From: Candidatus Desantisiibacteriota bacterium
Lineage (GTDB): Bacteria; JACRDZ01
Length of the DNA: 6,506 nucleotides
Assembly (NCBI GenBank): GCA_016209155.1
Contig: JACQWU010000141.1
Coordinates: 1 to 6,506, forward strand
Direction: 5' to 3'
Shown here: in pieces, positions 5,926 through 6,506 of the stretch
Layout: every line of letters begins with the position of its first letter
Numbering within the stretch: position 1 is the first letter of the stretch
Translations under genes and position numbers: made by a program
The notes under the pieces: model-generated
Told to the model about the DNA's origin: nothing
Seen by the model: only the letters and a program-made list of their open reading frames with translations
The model's database searches: none

Positions 5926-6506
5926 GTGCGCGAACCCAACCCAAATGAAATTGAAAAATTATTGGAATCAGTTTTCCCTTTTTGGAGTATAAGCAAAAAA
6001 AATGAAATCACAAGGCTTATATATGAAATATCCAAAAGAGAAAATATCCCTTCCCATGAAATAATTCATAATCAGGAAGGGAAGCGTTTTTCTATAATTA
6101 AATCAGATTTACTAAGAAAACGTTACCCCTATGCATTTATTCATGAAAAAGCCCCCAAATTCTATATGCCAAAACTTGAAATAATACCCGAAAATAAATT
6201 AAAAATTAACAATAATTTTTTTTGCCCGCAGGAAATTTATATTGAAGAAGGTATTGAAAATAATTATCTTATTTCAAGATTTAAAAATCTTTTTCCTGAG
6301 GCGCAATTCAGCTATATCTCATCACTAAAAAATTACCTTAAAAATAAATCTTTCACGATTAAAGACTACAACGACAGAAGAAATAAATTTTTTATAATTA
6401 AAGAAAAATTTGATTTTGTGAAACAATGTCCCTGCACTCCGTCTGCAATCCCATGCGGATACAACATTTTCAATTTGGGATTCGGCTGTCTTTTTGAATG
6501 TACTTA
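5926..6506 (+). CDS. SPL-like radical SAM protein (spore photoproduct lyase family), partial, N-terminal 193 residues
   Basis: The open frame runs to the right edge without a stop. Near the edge it reads CPCTPSAIPCGY (168-179), then FNLGFGCLFECT (182-193), with two bases of the next codon. C188 and C192 are the first two cysteines of a radical SAM C-x3-C-x2-C cluster motif; the third would fall at residue 195, just outside. The upstream stretch FFCPQEIYIEEG (98-109), a run ending FPEAQFSYI (123-131), and RRNKFFIIKE (151-160) follow the layout of the spore photoproduct lyase family ahead of its cluster. That family includes DNA thymine-photoproduct repair enzymes, but many members in non-spore-formers have unknown substrates. 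Extra cysteines C168, C170 and C177 could bind a second metal. The first 80 residues are not recognised. GTG 5926 is chosen because an in-frame TAG lies at 5908-5910 and AGGAA at 5909-5913 precedes it; an ATT at 5920 is a less likely alternative. Confidence 0.8.
   Translation, partial: MREPNPNEIEKLLESVFPFWSISKKNEITRLIYEISKRENIPSHEIIHNQEGKRFSIIKSDLLRKRYPYAFIHEKAPKFYMPKLEIIPENKLKINNNFFCPQEIYIEEGIENNYLISRFKNLFPEAQFSYISSLKNYLKNKSFTIKDYNDRRNKFFIIKEKFDFVKQCPCTPSAIPCGYNIFNLGFGCLFECT

Overview
The window is strongly AT-rich bacterial DNA from what looks like an anaerobic, double-membrane or at least secreting bacterium. Two adjacent genes encode exported or membrane proteins with cysteine pairs, and the last gene is a radical-SAM protein. 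The AT bias, the DUF1573 protein, the thioredoxin-CcdA fusion and the non-spore-type SPL-like radical SAM gene would fit an environmental candidate-phylum or deltaproteobacterial-type genome. The sequence alone does not fix the taxon. I see no mobile element, CRISPR array, tRNA or rRNA.

Layout. (1) Positions 1-1692, minus strand: the first genes of a tryptophan operon, trpE followed by trpG. Stop and start overlap as ATGA, and trpG runs off the left edge. (2) Positions 1693-1898: a compact divergent control region with a perfect-consensus promoter for trpE, an extended -10 promoter for the rightward genes, and inverted repeats between and within them. (3) Positions 1899-5091, plus strand: four tightly packed reading frames. 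They are a PAS domain, a PAS-HisKA-HATPase histidine kinase in the same frame beyond a single TAA codon, a secreted DUF1573 protein with a CGC motif, and a membrane protein joining a CNSC thioredoxin-like domain to a CcdA/DsbD-type electron-transfer domain. (4) Positions 5092-5212: a short spacer with a good promoter. (5) Positions 5213-5866, plus strand: a class I SAM methyltransferase. (6) Positions 5926-6506, plus strand: the start of an SPL-like radical SAM protein, cut by the window edge inside its CxxxCxxC motif.

How the genes may work together. TrpE and TrpG form anthranilate synthase, the committed step from chorismate to tryptophan. TrpE keeps the LLES feedback site. Its leader is too short for a T-box or leader-peptide attenuator, so control probably lies at enzyme feedback and possibly at an operator. 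The middle block looks like one transcription unit in which a soluble sensor kinase (one PAS carries three cysteines) precedes a membrane thiol-electron relay and a candidate exported thiol client. A link between sensing and redox output is inference from gene order and cysteine content. No response regulator is present in the window.

The most striking sequence fact is the in-frame TAA at 2262-2264. It separates the two PAS modules exactly where a continuous multi-PAS kinase would have a linker residue.
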